Source of the DNA: a virus
Reading direction: 5' to 3' (one strand)
Virus record (IMG/VR): IMGVR_UViG_3300005513_000029
Span: 1 to 23,602 of that record
Length of the DNA: 23,602 bases
Shown: positions 15,299 to 21,789 of the stretch, piece after piece
Numbering within the stretch: the stretch's first letter is position 1
Layout of the letters: every line of letters starts with the position of its first letter
The notes under the pieces: model-generated
The model's database searches: none
Told to the model about the DNA's origin: nothing
The model's input: the letters and a program-made list of their open reading frames with translations, nothing else
Program-made: the position numbers and the translations under genes

Positions 15299-16024
15299 CT
15301 ACCGCCGATGCCGTGTGTTGACCTTTTCCCACGTGACTGTGTTGTCGTCAGTTATCGCGCATTGCTGGCGTAAGCCAGCTTGCAGGACCACGCTACCGAT
15401 AGAGTAGTGATGACCACCGTACTCGCATTGCGCCGCGACCGGTGCGGCGGGCGACTGCGCGGATGCTGTTGACAGGTCTACAACGACATAGGCCACGGCT
15501 GAAAGCGCGGCGATTACTCCGCACGCTACGGCAACCGCTCGCCACGGCGCCTTTCTCGCAGGCACGTCAGGCATTGCCGCCTGGGCGAAAAGCTGCGGAG
15601 TTGCTACGTTCGGATTTGTGGAGGTGAAAATATGCCTCGCGTCTTCCGTGGCATCGCGATATGACGCATCGGCAGCGGGGCTCGACGTTCGCGATGAAGC
15701 CTTGACCGGTGCCGGCTCCGTTGTGCCATTTCGCAACCAGACTTCGAGATAGGACATCGCACGCTGGTACACGTCGCGCGGCATCTCGTCCATGTTAGGG
15801 AACTTGAATACCGTCATCAGGCGCCGATATACCATCAGCTTGTCGGTCTGCGTCTTGGCTTGGATCTGATACGCCTTGCGGGCGATTGCACTGCGCTGAC
15901 GGTCGCTGATGTAACGCTGTTTCGGTTCGTTGTGGATATGCACGCTTACGTTGGATTGCGCGCTATTTGTTTTGACATCGCGGCCCGCAACCTGCCCGAT
16001 GTCCCCGTTGAATTTCTGTTCCAT
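15299..16024 (-). CDS. ORF6C-like single-span membrane protein
   Basis: The product is 241 residues; GGAGAA lies 10 bases before the ATG. Residues 1-20 hold the motif FNGDIGQVAGRDV. Residues about 37-98 (SDRQRSAIARKAYQI to MSYLEVWL) resemble the ORF6C domain of phage regulatory proteins. A Ser/Ala/Pro-rich linker leads to one hydrophobic segment at about 161-183. The C-terminal 58 residues contain Cys200 and Cys222 in a CEYGGHHYSIGS context and should face the periplasm. It is transcribed away from the repressor, 50 bp downstream of it, so it is probably expressed in the lysogen. Membrane tethering of an ORF6C domain is unusual. Function is unknown; a lysogen-expressed envelope or immunity role is inference. 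Confidence 0.75.
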   Translation of the reverse strand: MEQKFNGDIGQVAGRDVKTNSAQSNVSVHIHNEPKQRYISDRQRSAIARKAYQIQAKTQTDKLMVYRRLMTVFKFPNMDEMPRDVYQRAMSYLEVWLRNGTTEPAPVKASSRTSSPAADASYRDATEDARHIFTSTNPNVATPQLFAQAAMPDVPARKAPWRAVAVACGVIAALSAVAYVVVDLSTASAQSPAAPVAAQCEYGGHHYSIGSVVLQAGLRQQCAITDDNTVTWEKVNTRHRR

Positions 16025-16074
16025 TGCTTTTTATTCTCCAACGCGGCTGGCCCCGCCGCCCTACTTTTCAACTG

Positions 16075-16509
16075 CTAATCTTTCTGCTCGCCCCGACGCT
16101 TCTTTCCCGTATTGCCCATGTCAATGGTGAAAGGACCGGTTACATCTCCGCTCACCTGCTGACCGATATTGGCGCCTTTAAAGCTTTGCTGGTACTTCGC
16201 TGGTGCCGCGCCTGCCGTCAGCGCTGCGACTGCAGCCACGCGGACCGCGTCTGGCGCTTCGCGGTATCGACGCACTAGGTCAGCTTCGTCCGGCGAAAGT
16301 GCCGACGTGTCACGTTCGCCGGTGAGGACGTAAAGCACGTCCACCCCAGCTCTCGCGACCGCTGACAGATATGCCCAATCAGGCGAGCGGTCACCGCTTT
16401 CGTACCGGCTTTGCGCAACGTTGGTCGTTGCGGCTAGTTCCGCAAGCTCAGCTTGTTTCAGACCCAAACGCTTCCGTTCGTCTTTGAGCCGCGCGCCGAA
16501 ATTTTCCAT
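16075..16509 (-). CDS. XRE-family prophage repressor (C/CI-like)
   Basis: The start is ATG at 16509 (MENFGARLKDERKRLGLKQ), giving 144 residues. The longer frame beginning at 16647 runs back through the operator and promoter region and is rejected. Residues about 5-65 form an XRE helix-turn-helix, with recognition region around TTNVAQSRYESGDRSPDW. There is no LexA/CI-type serine peptidase domain, so induction may not use RecA-stimulated self-cleavage. The C-terminus (from about 112) carries FKGANIGQQVSGDV, echoing the start of the neighbouring protein. Its start codon lies inside one of two operators, which suggests autoregulation. It should keep the early promoter silent in the lysogen. Confidence 0.85.
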   Translation of the reverse strand: MENFGARLKDERKRLGLKQAELAELAATTNVAQSRYESGDRSPDWAYLSAVARAGVDVLYVLTGERDTSALSPDEADLVRRYREAPDAVRVAAVAALTAGAAPAKYQQSFKGANIGQQVSGDVTGPFTIDMGNTGKKRRGEQKD

Positions 16510-16517
16510 AGTGGCAA
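16503..16517. promoter_or_regulatory. Operator copy 2 overlapping the repressor start codon
   Basis: TTTCCA-TAG-TGGCAA matches the perfect palindrome at 16533-16547 in half-site length and 3-base spacing, with one mismatch. The two centres are 30 bp apart, about three helical turns, so bound dimers would lie on the same DNA face. It covers the repressor ATG (16507-16509), suggesting negative autoregulation. Confidence 0.6.
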
Positions 16518-16525
16518 TAAACCTA

Positions 16526-16554
16526 TTGAAACTTGCCAAACTGGCAATTACAAT
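16526..16554 (+). promoter_or_regulatory. Early rightward promoter
   Basis: TTGAAA (16526-16531), exactly 17 bp, then TACAAT (16549-16554) gives a near-consensus sigma-70 promoter pointing to the early genes at 16592 onward. The expected start is about 16561, with a CAGGGAG ribosome site following. On the reverse strand the same segment offers TTGTAA-17-TTCAAT, a weaker candidate for the repressor promoter; the two would overlap head-on around one operator. Confidence 0.75.
16533..16547. promoter_or_regulatory. Operator copy 1, perfect palindrome
   Basis: TTGCCA-AAC-TGGCAA is a perfect 6-bp inverted repeat with a 3-base spacer. It lies wholly within the 17-bp spacer of the early promoter, so bound repressor would exclude RNA polymerase. 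Assignment to the XRE protein encoded next to it is by position. Confidence 0.75.
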
Positions 16555-16591
16555 CAGATTGTGCAAGGTTAATGACAGGGAGTATATCGCC

Positions 16592-16828
16592 ATGCCTCTG
16601 AAGAAAGCGCCTACAACACGCTCACCGCGCGGCGTGTTGTCCAGCAAGCCGGTCTATATGCGCCTGATGCCCATCGAGCGTCAGATGCTCGAGCAGCTTG
16701 CCGGAAGCCAGAACCGCTCGACCTCCAGCGTCGCGCGTCTGATCTATCTTGAAGGCGTTGAGCAGTACAGGGCCAAGGTTATCGGCTCCGTCGCTCAACT
16801 GCACGCAAATACTGTTGCGGGTCGTTGA
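16592..16828 (+). CDS. Small ribbon-helix-helix-like early protein
   Basis: The ATG at 16592 with CAGGGAG 9 bases upstream gives 78 residues; the open frame upstream overlaps the operators and is not coding. After a basic N-terminus (KKAPTTRSPRG), residues about 20-65 show strand-helix-helix spacing (PVYMRLMPIERQMLEQLAGS, then SSVARLIYLEGVEQY), as in Arc/CopG-type DNA-binding proteins. It is the first gene of the early operon, the position of Cox/Cro-like regulators in P2-like phages. The RHH assignment is by pattern only. Confidence 0.65.
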   Translation: MPLKKAPTTRSPRGVLSSKPVYMRLMPIERQMLEQLAGSQNRSTSSVARLIYLEGVEQYRAKVIGSVAQLHANTVAGR

Positions 16829-16831
16829 GCC

Positions 16832-17110
16832 ATGAGAACCCCCGCTCGCATCGAACCCGCCCTGCGTCAGGCGCTGAACGGCCCGGGACGCCACGACGTA
16901 CAACAGACGATCGGTTGGGACGACTCGCAGGTCAGCCGCTTCCTGAGCGGCGGGCAGGGAGTTGTGATCGACAAGATCGACACGCTCGTCGCCGCAGTCG
17001 GCTTCGTGCTCGTCACGCGAAAGTATCTGGACGCTGTCGCGACGCTCGGCGAAGTCGGCGTCCATTGTGAATGCGCACGCCAGGGTTACGGCGAATGCGG
17101 CAAACGCTAA
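16832..17110 (+). CDS. CII-like transcriptional regulator
   Basis: The product is 92 residues, starting three bases after the preceding stop. Residues about 7-60 resemble phage CII proteins: a short helix (IEPALRQAL), then an HTH in which IGWDDSQVSRFLSGG parallels VGVDKSQISRWK of lambda CII. It then continues into VIDKIDTLVAAVGFVLV. The C-terminus has a Cys-containing stretch (HCECARQGYGEC). In temperate phages CII-type proteins activate genes for lysogeny; here target promoters were not identified. The ribosome site is weak, so translational coupling to the upstream gene is likely. Confidence 0.7.
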   Translation: MRTPARIEPALRQALNGPGRHDVQQTIGWDDSQVSRFLSGGQGVVIDKIDTLVAAVGFVLVTRKYLDAVATLGEVGVHCECARQGYGECGKR

Positions 17111-17123
17111 CCCGGAGGTATTC

Positions 17124-17372
17124 ATGCGCATTCTGAATCGCTGCCCGCACTGCCGGACACGCGCCACGGCGCGCAGTAGCCGGGACATGTCGCTCACATT
17201 CCGCGAAGTGACATTCATGTGCAACAACGCTGAATGCGGTCACACGTATGTCGTGAACATGGAGTTCGCGCGCACGCTGTCGCCGTCCGCGATGCCGAAC
17301 CTGTCGCTCAAGCTGCCGCTGTCGCCTCACGTACGTGAACGGCTCGCCGAACAGCTCGAACTGCCCGTCTAG
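17124..17372 (+). CDS. ogr: Ogr/Delta-type zinc-binding late gene activator
   Basis: The ATG at 17124 after GGAGG gives 82 residues; P2 Ogr is about 72. Zinc ligands are Cys7-x2-Cys10 and Cys33-x4-Cys38 (CPHC and CNNAECGHTYVV), the exact spacing of the family, followed by the FARTLSPSAMPN block. Ogr/Delta proteins bind upstream of late promoters and recruit RNA polymerase through its alpha subunit. Here the gene lies in the early operon behind the CII-like gene, where P2 places ogr downstream of D. A hairpin terminator follows. Confidence 0.92.
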   Translation: MRILNRCPHCRTRATARSSRDMSLTFREVTFMCNNAECGHTYVVNMEFARTLSPSAMPNLSLKLPLSPHVRERLAEQLELPV

Positions 17373-17390
17373 CTCCCTTAACCGTTTCCT

Positions 17391-17429
17391 CCCTCGCATC
17401 GTGCCCATCGGGCGCGAGGGACTTTTTTT
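17391..17429 (+). terminator. Intrinsic terminator after ogr
   Basis: CCCTCGC (17391-17397) pairs with GCGAGGG (17414-17420), enclosing an inner GCCC-ATC-GGGC hairpin, and is followed by a run of seven T residues (17423-17429). It lies 18 bases after the ogr stop. The T run and the A run at 17434-17440 could also pair with each other, so read-through to the next gene may be adjustable. Confidence 0.75.
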
Positions 17430-17450
17430 GCCCAAAAAAAGGAGAACCTC

Positions 17451-17669
17451 ATGGCTACCCCTGCTGCAGCGCCGCTTGTCCTGCCGTTCGACCCGTCGTT
17501 CCTGTCCATGCAGGAACGACGCGCATATCTGCGGCTTCTCTGGAACGCCGATATCGATCCGTTCGTGTTTGTCGGCATGGCCCGCCGGCTCGGCTACGTC
17601 CTCGGCTGCCGCTGGGATTGCGAGGCCGGCATGCCGATGCTCGCGCCGACCCTAACGACACTGCACTGA
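17451..17669 (+). CDS. Small early protein, unknown
   Basis: The product is 72 residues. A strong AAAGGAGAA site lies 8 bases before the ATG. The middle (FLSMQERRAYLRLLWNADIDPFVFVGMARRLGY) looks helical with a mixed hydrophobic and charged pattern; there are no membrane segments or known motifs. It stands first after the ogr terminator, so it may be reached by read-through or its own unseen promoter. It is followed 5 bases later by another small gene. No function is assigned. Confidence 0.6.
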   Translation: MATPAAAPLVLPFDPSFLSMQERRAYLRLLWNADIDPFVFVGMARRLGYVLGCRWDCEAGMPMLAPTLTTLH

Positions 17670-17674
17670 TTGCC

Positions 17675-17872
17675 ATGCGTGCGCCCATCACCGAAGCAGA
17701 ACTGCGTGCGGCCTGGCAACGCCTGCGAATGGTCGGCGACTTCGATTCGTCGATGCGTCACCGGGCTGTGCACCGCGCGGTGGAAAGTGCCGCGCGCGCC
17801 ATGCAGGCACGTAAATGCGACCGCCCCGGCTACGACGCCAAACGTCGCGCCGCGAACGATCAGAACGACTGA
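17675..17872 (+). CDS. Small basic early protein, unknown
   Basis: The ATG at 17675 gives 65 residues; a longer in-frame start at 17618 overlaps the previous gene and is less likely. The product is rich in Arg and Ala (AVESAARAMQARKCDRP, KRRAAND) with a predicted helix from about residue 7 to 50. It might bind nucleic acid on charge alone, but no motif supports that. It belongs to a string of small early genes before the primase. A GCACCG-ATCAC-CGGTGC hairpin (17883-17899) follows. Confidence 0.5.
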   Translation: MRAPITEAELRAAWQRLRMVGDFDSSMRHRAVHRAVESAARAMQARKCDRPGYDAKRRAANDQND

Positions 17873-17917
17873 CCCGACCTCTGCACCGATCACCGGTGCC
17901 CCTTGAAGGAAACCATC

Positions 17918-18118
17918 ATGAAAACGTACATCTTCGGCTTAGGCGTATTGCTGATGCTGTCTTTCTCACTTGCTGGCATGACGTGGACAGCCGCGCTGAC
18001 GCTGCGCCGCGCGTCTGACAGATTCGGCCCGCTCACCGCCGTCGCCATCGGCTTCGTGTCGCTCGTCGTCCTCATTACCGCACTGGCGTGGTCTGTTCCC
18101 GCACGGGAGGCCGTATGA
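17918..18118 (+). CDS. Small two-span membrane protein
   Basis: The ATG at 17918 (preceded by AAGGAAA) gives 66 residues; a TTG at 17903 would add five. Two hydrophobic segments (about 4-22 and 44-62) flank a short basic loop (LRRASDRFG). The first could act as an uncleaved signal. Small inner-membrane proteins of this kind are common in temperate-phage early regions. The stop overlaps the next start as ATGA, so the two are coupled. No function is assigned. Confidence 0.6.
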   Translation: MKTYIFGLGVLLMLSFSLAGMTWTAALTLRRASDRFGPLTAVAIGFVSLVVLITALAWSVPAREAV

Positions 18119-18390
18119 GCTTCACTAACACCCCTCAACAAACGGCCGCGCCCCACGATGCTGCACTCACGGCCGCGATCGTTCGGGCCGCCGCCGTGCT
18201 GCGTTTCGATAGCCGGCCCGGCAGCCTGGAGCGCCAATGCACCATCGGCCTCTTTGTCGCCGCGCTGAGCGATCGTCTCGCCCTCGCTTTCCCGCACTCG
18301 TCGGACGCGCTGAAAGCCGTCGTATTCAGCCCGGCCACGGACGGCAACCCGGTCGAAACATTTGATTCCCAGTCACAGCAGCACGCATAA
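18115..18390 (+). CDS. Early protein of unknown function
   Basis: The product is 91 residues from the ATG at 18115, overlapping the previous stop. The middle (DAALTAAIVRAAAVLRF, IGLFVAALSDRLALAF) is predicted to be amphipathic helices, with no clear membrane span. The flanks are polar with Gln and Ser (NTPQQT, SQSQQHA). It ends two bases before the primase start, suggesting a shared mRNA and possibly a replication-related role. No family is recognised. Confidence 0.55.
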   Translation: MSFTNTPQQTAAPHDAALTAAIVRAAAVLRFDSRPGSLERQCTIGLFVAALSDRLALAFPHSSDALKAVVFSPATDGNPVETFDSQSQQHA

Positions 18391-18392
18391 CC

Positions 18393-21191
18393 ATGGCCTC
18401 GATTGAAGAACTCAAACAGCGCGTCGACCTGCACGACCTGGCCGATCGCCTTGGCCTCAAACGCGGGCGCGGCGGCGATAAGGCGCTCTACCACTCGCCC
18501 CAGCACGAGGACCGGAGCCCGTCGCTGTCGATCTACCAGAACCACCCGAAACACGGCACCGGCTGGCGCGATCACAGCGCCGACCAGGGCGGCTCCTGCA
18601 TCGATCTGGTGATCTATGCGCGCGGCGGCACGGTATCCGATGCGATACGGTTTCTGCATGAAGCCTACGGTATCCCGTTCGACCGGCCGGCCGCGCCGGC
18701 GGACCGCCGCGAGAAATCAACCGTGGAGTTCATTGCCGATCGATGCCTCGCGGAACGCGCGCGCGTACGCGACTACCTGACCGGGCGCGGGATTTCCGGC
18801 GATGCGATCGACGCCGCGATCGCAGCCAGAACGCTCGGCTTCAACGACTGGACCAGTTCGAAGGTGCAGTCCGGCGAGGTAGGGCACGGTGGCCCGGCTG
18901 CCGCGTTCATCGTCCGCACACTGAATCCCGGTCACGTCGTCGCCGTCGATATGCGCTACGTCGATCCGACCATCAATGGCGGTGTCAAGACGCAGACCCA
19001 GGGCGACAAGTCGGGTTATGGCTGGACCGCCGACGCGCGGCGTCTCAACAAGGCGAAGCGGGTGATCGTCGTCGAAAGCGCAATCAATGCGCTATCGGTC
19101 GACACGTGCAGCATTCCCGCGACAGCCGCATTTGCGCTGCGCGGCCTTGCGAACGTTGGCGGCATTGACTTTTCCTTCCTGCGAGGCAAACAGGTCGTGA
19201 TCTGCCTCGACAATGACGAGCCGTTCGCGGACGGCCACCCGCGCGCCGGCCACCGCCCCGGCCCCGAAGCCGCGTGGGCACTGTACGAACGCCTCACGAG
19301 CCTGAATATCAGTGCCGTGATGGTCGATCAGTCCGGATGGCTGGCCGACCTGGCCGATGGGGAAAGGACTCGCAAGCCGATCAACGACGTCAACGACTTC
19401 CTGCAACTGCGCGGCCCTCGCGAGCTGCAACGCGCACTTGACCAGTACGAACCGTGGCTTATTGCCGGCATGGCGGGCGACGACAGCCGCAAGGGCCGGC
19501 CGCGCATCTACCTGCCGTCGCACGACTTCGCACAGTACTGGCGTTTCCGTACCCGACCCGACTTCACCAGCTATATCGCGAAAATGGAGCGCAACGAGGA
19601 AAGCGGCGTCGAGACACCCGTGACGACCGATCTGTGCGGTTTCCGTATCGCCTCCATGAGCCGGGTGTCCGTGGCGAGCGCGACCTCGACCATGACCGGC
19701 GACGCCGATCAGGCGCCGACCGTGTACTTCGCCGTGTCCGTGCAGGCGCCGCGTCACGGCCCGACGCTCATCCGTCGTGTGATGATGGATGACCAGCTTC
19801 ACAACACGGACCAGTGGGCCAAGTTCGGGCCGATCTGGGCGCCGGCACCGTTCAAGCGCATGGTGAACATCCTTGAGCGCGGCGCGGACCTCGGCGCGCG
19901 CCACGCGGCGAACTTCGTGGGCCTCGCCTGGCGCGACGGCCAGCTCATCGTCAACGAAGGCCCCGACTGCTATTTCACCGAGGCCGACAAGCAGTGTCCG
20001 TATCACAACCTGTCATTTCCGGCAGGTCCGGTCGGCGACGCGCGGCGCGTGCTGGTCGCGTATCAGGAGACGTTCCGGCAGAACGCCGCCACGATCCCGC
20101 TCGTATGGGCACTCGGCGGTCACCTGAAAGCGCTGCTCGGCTTCTGGCCGCACATGACGGTGCAGGCCGACAAGGGCGCCGGCAAGTCGACGCTCATCAA
20201 ACGGCTCGAACGGACGATCGCCTTCACCATGTTTTCCGGCCAAAGCCTGCAGACCGAATTCCGGCTCCTGACGAGTATCAGTCACACCAGCCACCCGGTC
20301 GGCTGGGAAGAACTGTCTGCACGTCGGCAGGATGTGATCGACAAGGCCGTCGGCCTGCTGCAGGAAAACTACCAGTACACCGTTACCCGCCGCGGCACCG
20401 ACATGACGGAATACCTGTTGTGCGCGCCGGTGATGCTGGCCGGCGAAGACGTACCAGTAAAAAGTCTGCTCGGCAAGCTGGTGCGCACGTCGCTCACCGG
20501 CAAGCGCGGTCCCATGCTGCCTGACGATCTGCCGCGCTTCCCGCTGCGCCAGTGGCTTGAGTTCCTGGCCGGGCTGAACAGGCGCGACGTGCTCGACCAG
20601 TATCGCGCCATCCGGGAACGCTGCCTCGCCACCTGTCGCGCGAGCGGCGCCGACGATGGCGCGCTGCGCATGGCCGGCAACTATGCGGCCGTGGGGCTTG
20701 CGTGGCGATACCTGTGCGAGTTCGCCGGCATGGACCCCAGTGAAGGCGATTTTCCGCGCGACCTCACTGCCGAAATGAACAGCCACATTGCCGAAACCAG
20801 CGCCGATCGCGAGCCGTGGGTCTGGATTCTCGAAACCGTGCTGTCCGAAATCGACGGCGGCAATTACAAGCACCCGTACACGTTCGATACGGTCGACGGC
20901 GAATTCTGCATCCTGCTGCGCACCGGACACGTGATGGATCACATCGCACACACCGGGGCGCTCCGAGACAAGTGGAATGGTCTCCCTGTGAAATCCGATC
21001 GCGTGTTCAAGCGCCAGCTCCATCACGCCGGGGTCGTGGTCGGTGAGAAGGAAGTCGAACGGCGCATTTACACCCGCCGCGTGCCGTATCTCACACCGGT
21101 TTCACTCAATCGCCTGGCGGATTTCGGTCTGCACGTATCCGTGCGCGAAGACCTGGCGACGGACGCCGTCGAACAGCGGGGTCGCGCATGA
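18393..21191 (+). CDS. Bifunctional phage primase / ATPase (Toprim plus P-loop)
   Basis: The product is 932 residues. Residues about 1-95 align with the CHC2 primase zinc domain, but the metal ligands are largely replaced: HSPQH at 34-38 and DHSAD at 60-64 keep only His38 clearly. A Toprim core follows, with VIVVESAINAL (Glu228) and CLDNDE (Asp273, Asp275). The C-terminal half holds a Walker A loop, GAGKST at 595-600, in an HMTVQADKGAGKSTLIK context, with helicase-like sequence after it (HPVGWEELS, YTVTRRGTDMTEY). It should prime and unwind DNA for phage replication, taking the place of the gpA initiator of P2. It begins two bases after the previous stop and is followed by a repeat-rich region. 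Confidence 0.85.
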   Translation: MASIEELKQRVDLHDLADRLGLKRGRGGDKALYHSPQHEDRSPSLSIYQNHPKHGTGWRDHSADQGGSCIDLVIYARGGTVSDAIRFLHEAYGIPFDRPAAPADRREKSTVEFIADRCLAERARVRDYLTGRGISGDAIDAAIAARTLGFNDWTSSKVQSGEVGHGGPAAAFIVRTLNPGHVVAVDMRYVDPTINGGVKTQTQGDKSGYGWTADARRLNKAKRVIVVESAINALSVDTCSIPATAAFALRGLANVGGIDFSFLRGKQVVICLDNDEPFADGHPRAGHRPGPEAAWALYERLTSLNISAVMVDQSGWLADLADGERTRKPINDVNDFLQLRGPRELQRALDQYEPWLIAGMAGDDSRKGRPRIYLPSHDFAQYWRFRTRPDFTSYIAKMERNEESGVETPVTTDLCGFRIASMSRVSVASATSTMTGDADQAPTVYFAVSVQAPRHGPTLIRRVMMDDQLHNTDQWAKFGPIWAPAPFKRMVNILERGADLGARHAANFVGLAWRDGQLIVNEGPDCYFTEADKQCPYHNLSFPAGPVGDARRVLVAYQETFRQNAATIPLVWALGGHLKALLGFWPHMTVQADKGAGKSTLIKRLERTIAFTMFSGQSLQTEFRLLTSISHTSHPVGWEELSARRQDVIDKAVGLLQENYQYTVTRRGTDMTEYLLCAPVMLAGEDVPVKSLLGKLVRTSLTGKRGPMLPDDLPRFPLRQWLEFLAGLNRRDVLDQYRAIRERCLATCRASGADDGALRMAGNYAAVGLAWRYLCEFAGMDPSEGDFPRDLTAEMNSHIAETSADREPWVWILETVLSEIDGGNYKHPYTFDTVDGEFCILLRTGHVMDHIAHTGALRDKWNGLPVKSDRVFKRQLHHAGVVVGEKEVERRIYTRRVPYLTPVSLNRLADFGLHVSVREDLATDAVEQRGRA

Positions 21192-21240
21192 TGCCGGCCC
21201 GGCTCTCGTCGCCGCCGCGCGACCGGCACCTTCGTCCCGT

Positions 21241-21338
21241 TCCGTCTGGCCGCTGTCTGGCCGTCCTTTCCCCGGGCCAGGCCGGACGGAGACTGGCCCA
21301 AACCGGGAGGTCGGGGGACCGCGCGACCGACACTGGCC
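21241..21338. repeat. CTGGCC repeat cluster with inverted repeat
   Basis: GTCTGGCCG occurs at 21244-21252 and again at 21255-21263, one helical turn apart. The same CTGGCC core recurs inverted (GGCCAG, 21275-21280) and directly as ACTGGCC at 21292-21298 and 21332-21338. TCCGTCTGGCC (21241-21251) and GGCCGGACGGA (21280-21290) form an 11-bp inverted repeat with one mismatch. Five cores in under 100 bp exceed what GC content alone would give. Confidence 0.55.
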
Positions 21339-21432
21339 GATGGGGACGGGCAGGCAGCGCAGCTAACGCGTGGTTTTCGGGGGTGCGCGCCCGTAAGTCA
21401 TTGATTGTTGAGAGGACTACCGCCACAGGTCG

Positions 21433-21681
21433 TCCGGGTTTTGCCATGAGTTGCTCCGGTTTTGCCACGAGTCTGTTTTTTGCGTTTTGCCGCGCCGTAC
21501 CATCTTCTTCTCTCTCTAATTCATTGAAAGAGAAGAAGAAAGAAGGCTGTGAAGTGCGAGGAATCAGCCACGCACGCGCGCCACGGGTTACCGCTGTTTT
21601 GCCACGAGTCAGACATGCTGCCTATTTTTTAGGCCATCAGTCAGCCACGCCGGAATCGGCTGACTCATGGCAACTGATGGC
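21433..21681. repeat. TTTTGCCAYGAGT iteron-like repeats
   Basis: Direct copies lie at 21439-21451, 21460-21472 (21 bp later, two helical turns, both after CCGG) and 21597-21609. An inverted copy GACTCATGGCAA is at 21662-21673. Degenerate versions are TTTTGCC at 21485 and GCCATCAGTC at 21633. GCCATCAGTCAGCC (21633-21646) and GGCTGACTCATGGC (21658-21671) form a 14-bp hairpin with one mismatch, built from two repeat copies. Confidence 0.7.
21503..21539. repeat. Pyrimidine/purine inverted repeat
   Basis: TCTTCTTCTCT (21503-21513) and AGAGAAGAAGA (21529-21539) are perfect 11-bp inverted arms around a 15-base AT-rich centre. One strand is almost wholly pyrimidine on the left and purine on the right. 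It has no T tract of terminator type and sits between repeat copies, where an easily melted or hairpin-forming element would fit an origin. Confidence 0.5.
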
Positions 21682-21789
21682 AGGCGTTCCCTTACCGATC
21701 AATGACTTGCAACTGCCCGCCCGGCAATCCACGTGTCCACGAGTTGCGCCGCGTGTGCCCCCATCTCGCGTCCGTCTGGAGAGCCGCCG

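Larger units (their letters stand above)
21192..21789. other. Non-coding repeat-rich region, candidate replication origin
   Basis: This 598-bp gap has no credible gene: the one open frame on the forward strand (from 21188) is low-complexity and shows no domain. It contains CTGGCC repeats (21246-21338), TTTTGCCAYGAGT repeats in both orientations (21439-21673), a pyrimidine/purine inverted repeat (21503-21539) and a 14-bp imperfect hairpin (21633-21671). T-rich patches occur between the repeats. Iteron clusters next to a primase/helicase gene are the arrangement of the P4 origin and of many plasmid origins, so an origin is the best inference. Confidence 0.55.

Noticed and set aside
16510-16647. 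N-terminal extension of the repressor frame
   Set aside because: It would translate through both operators and the early promoter; the XRE domain begins right at the ATG at 16509.
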